A stretch of 16,505 nt of DNA, taken from the NCBI GenBank assembly GCA_041488155.1, contig JBGPOS010000075.1:1-16505 (forward strand), written 5' to 3'. Made by a program: the position numbers and the translations under genes. The notes beneath the pieces are model-generated. The model was given only the letters and a program-made list of their open reading frames with translations. It made no database searches and had not been told where the DNA came from. This DNA is from JBGPOS01 sp041488155 (GTDB lineage: Bacteria > Chloroflexota > Dehalococcoidia > Tepidiformales > Tepidiformaceae). Positions 14,754 to 16,505 of the stretch are shown here, in pieces (within the stretch, counting starts at the first letter, position 1; the number at the start of each line of letters is the position of its first letter).

Positions 14754-14777
14754 ACCACGAAGGCACTCGGGTAGCAT
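14749..14777 (+). promoter_or_regulatory. Promoter of the rightward membrane-protein gene
   Basis: -35 CTGACA (14749-14754, five of six consensus bases), 17-bp spacer, -10 TAGCAT (14772-14777). The predicted start site is about 14784, which places ATG 14776 inside the -10 and supports ATG 14806 as the real start. Confidence 0.6.
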
Positions 14778-14805
14778 GCTGGGTCGAGCTTCGCTCTTCG
14801 GAGGG

Positions 14806-15534
14806 ATGGACACGGCTACCGCGCAATCCGCCCCCGCACGACAGATCGGCCGCCGCCAATGGGCGGCGATCGCTGGACTGCTGGGGCTGCTCGTCGCGGG
14901 GCTGATTTCGGTCATCGTGCTGGCGAAGCAGGCTTCTGAGCCTGACGCGCCGTCTGCAGCGCCGCCCTTCGCCGCCCCGGCCCTTAAGCGGCCGTCGATC
15001 GCTTACGACGTCGAGCGTGCCGACGGCAACACACTGACGGTATCGGGCGGGGCGGGCGGCGACCGAAAGAACAGCATCGAGTTGTCGTTGCCTTCGAACG
15101 CGCGCGTGGAGCTGCTCGATCGGGTGGCCGCCAGCGAGCTGCAGCCGGGCGACTGGCTGACCGCCGAAGGTATCCCGAACGAAGTCAAGAACTTCTCAAT
15201 CCGCATGTTCATCGCTCTGCCCCAGCCGGGAAGACCGACCCCAGACGGTGTCGCCCTGACGCCCGGCGGATTCGCTGGCCACGAAGCCGCCCGGGACCGA
15301 AAGGAGCTACCGATCCTTGGCGGCATCGTCAATTCGGTCACCCCCCCTTCAGCCATCCTGCGAGCGGCGGGCGGGGATGTGACCGTCACGTTCACCGCCA
15401 GTGCTCCGCTCAGGCGTCTGCGCGCCGGGACGCTGGCGGAGATCCGCTCCGGCGACCGCATCGCGCTCCACGTTGGGAGCGATGGTCAGCCCGACAAGTC
15501 CTCAGTGCTCGTCCTCGTCGGCGGTGCTAACTGA
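14806..15534 (+). CDS. Single-pass membrane-anchored protein with DUF5666-like repeats
   Basis: 242 aa. A short basic N-terminus (RQIGRRQ) is followed by one membrane helix at about 19-40 (WAAIAGLLGLLVAGLISVIV), then a Pro/Ala-rich linker and an exported domain. That domain has two beta-rich units: one begins at DGNTLTVSGG and ends LQPGDWLTAEG, the second at ILGGIVNSVTPP and ends IRSGDRIALHV. The pattern V..V....L.V.......R...L....PGD....G resembles DUF5666-type OB-like repeats. Function unknown. ATG 14806 is chosen because the upstream in-frame ATG 14776 lies in the predicted -10; GGAGGG abuts ATG 14806, an unusually short spacing. It ends 8 bp from the end of the converging FtsX-type gene. 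Confidence 0.8.
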   Translation: MDTATAQSAPARQIGRRQWAAIAGLLGLLVAGLISVIVLAKQASEPDAPSAAPPFAAPALKRPSIAYDVERADGNTLTVSGGAGGDRKNSIELSLPSNARVELLDRVAASELQPGDWLTAEGIPNEVKNFSIRMFIALPQPGRPTPDGVALTPGGFAGHEAARDRKELPILGGIVNSVTPPSAILRAAGGDVTVTFTASAPLRRLRAGTLAEIRSGDRIALHVGSDGQPDKSSVLVLVGGAN

Positions 15535-15542
15535 CGAGCGGG

Positions 15543-16505
15543 TTACTCGATCCTGAGCGCCTGCGCATCAGAGATGCGCGAAAGCAGCCGCACGGCGAGA
15601 AGAAGCGCCGCCCCGAACACGATCAACACCGCGACCGCGCCGCCGGCAACCACGGCCCACTCGGTTTGCAGGATGAACCCGGGCTCTACCTTCTGGCCGC
15701 TCTCGGTGACATCGAGGAACGAGAGCATGCGCCGGCCGACGAGCAGCCCCAGGTAGACTCCGGTAGCCAGACCCACAGTCGCCACGAGGCTGTATTCGAA
15801 GGCAAGCAGGCGGAAGACCTGACCCCGTGAGAGGCCGAGCGCCCGGAGGACTGCGAATTCAGTCCGGCGCCGCTGTACCGCAACCCAGAGCGACACGAGT
15901 AGCGCCGCGGCCACCAGCACCAGTACGGCAAGGAAGGCAAGGAAGAGGATTCCGCTCCCTCCGGCCGCGATCAGCGGGTTGTGCTCTATCGATGCCAGGT
16001 CTTCGCGGCGATCGTGGACGGCGTTGAGGCCGAACTCGGGAGCCTTGAGCGCTGCTGCAAGCTGCCCACGGTCCGCGTCCGCAGCGAGCGTGAACCAGGC
16101 TTCATTCAGCTCCGGCGTACCGCTGGACGGGATGAGATTCAGCCACGAAGTGAGGTGGTCGCGATTGAAGACGATAGAAGGGCCCTCTGAGGTCTGAAGC
16201 GTGGGGAAGAGGTGGTACGTGTCCTTCACCAGGATCGGCACGGCAATGGACCCAACCTGGATGATGCCGCTGACCCCCCTTCCGATGCCCGTGCTTGCCG
16301 CGAACGCATCGCTCGCGATCACCGGGAGGGGTACGTTTTCGTCGATGTGATACAGGCCTCGAACTTCCGTGCTGAGTCCGCTGCGCAGGACCAGCTTGCC
16401 GGAACTCCTCCCGGAGTGCGGCTGGTCCGTCGCGACCGAGAACTGGTCCTGGGTGACCGCACGGTTCGGCATCGTGGCCCAGTGCGAGGGACCTTCGAAG
16501 CCCTC
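15543..16505 (-). CDS. FtsX/MacB-type ABC transporter permease, C-terminal part (partial at right edge)
   Basis: The frame is open to the right edge without a stop, so the 309 aa counted from ATG 16472 are the C-terminus of a longer protein; the residues before that ATG (EGFEGPSHWAT) look coding. An extracytoplasmic region (about 1-165 from 16472) is followed by three membrane helices near 172-197, 225-247 and 272-296. Between the first two is the FtsX signature segment QRRRTEFAVLRALGLSRGQV. The protein ends soon after the last helix with ISDAQALRIE, as is common for these permeases. Such permeases work with a separate ATPase, in lipoprotein release, peptide export or signalling. Neither the ATPase nor the substrate is in view. 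Confidence 0.85.
   Translation of the reverse strand, partial: EGFEGPSHWATMPNRAVTQDQFSVATDQPHSGRSSGKLVLRSGLSTEVRGLYHIDENVPLPVIASDAFAASTGIGRGVSGIIQVGSIAVPILVKDTYHLFPTLQTSEGPSIVFNRDHLTSWLNLIPSSGTPELNEAWFTLAADADRGQLAAALKAPEFGLNAVHDRREDLASIEHNPLIAAGGSGILFLAFLAVLVLVAAALLVSLWVAVQRRRTEFAVLRALGLSRGQVFRLLAFEYSLVATVGLATGVYLGLLVGRRMLSFLDVTESGQKVEPGFILQTEWAVVAGGAVAVLIVFGAALLLAVRLLSRISDAQALRIE

Noticed and set aside
14776..14805. ATG 14776 as the start of the membrane protein
   Set aside because: It lies inside the predicted -10 element TAGCAT, so it would not be transcribed from that promoter.

Overview
This is a GC-rich window with dense, nearly uninterrupted coding. Eleven genes run in the same direction on the minus strand (14652 down to the left edge). 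At the right end sit one plus-strand gene and one partial minus-strand gene. The gene content suggests an uncultivated Chloroflexota-like (Dehalococcoidia/SAR202-type) or actinobacterium-like heterotroph: a fused two-domain class III CoA-transferase, paired acyl-CoA dehydrogenases, a phosphotriesterase-family hydrolase, an amidohydrolase-2, and a giant kinase/ATPase/cyclase protein. That placement is inference from gene families and is not proven by the sequence.

Layout in transcription order. Divergent promoters face apart at 14703-14777. Leftwards (minus) come: a fused double CaiB/BaiF CoA-transferase; a crotonase-family protein lacking one of the two hydratase glutamates; a 110-aa protein resembling a degenerate GIY-YIG domain; two acyl-CoA dehydrogenases with different predicted catalytic bases; a DUF2164 protein; a phosphotriesterase-family metal hydrolase; an isocitrate/isopropylmalate dehydrogenase-family enzyme with an altered N-terminal motif; an amidohydrolase-2 protein; an internally duplicated alpha/beta protein; and a Ser/Thr kinase - AAA ATPase - TPR - adenylate cyclase protein that runs off the left edge. 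Rightwards (plus) lies a single-pass membrane protein. It meets, tail to tail, the C-terminal part of an FtsX/MacB-type ABC permease that runs off the right edge.

The central block (about 5.1-14.7 kb) reads as a catabolic operon. A carboxylic acid is activated by CoA transfer, dehydrogenated, and processed by a crotonase, while two metal hydrolases and a hydroxyacid-type dehydrogenase supply or process the acid. The substrate is unknown. ACAD2, DUF2164 and PTE are tightly coupled by 8-nt and 4-nt overlaps.

Most genes have a Shine-Dalgarno sequence or sit directly behind an upstream stop. Three (the kinase, the IDH-like gene and the GIY-YIG-like gene) have none, and instead carry a TANNNT hexamer 8, 11 and 8 nt before the start codon, which suggests leaderless or near-leaderless transcripts. 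The kinase gene also carries a 4 x 8-bp tandem repeat in its linker and an apparent 1-bp frameshift in the cyclase active site near the window edge. No tRNA, rRNA, CRISPR array, transposase or integrase was seen.
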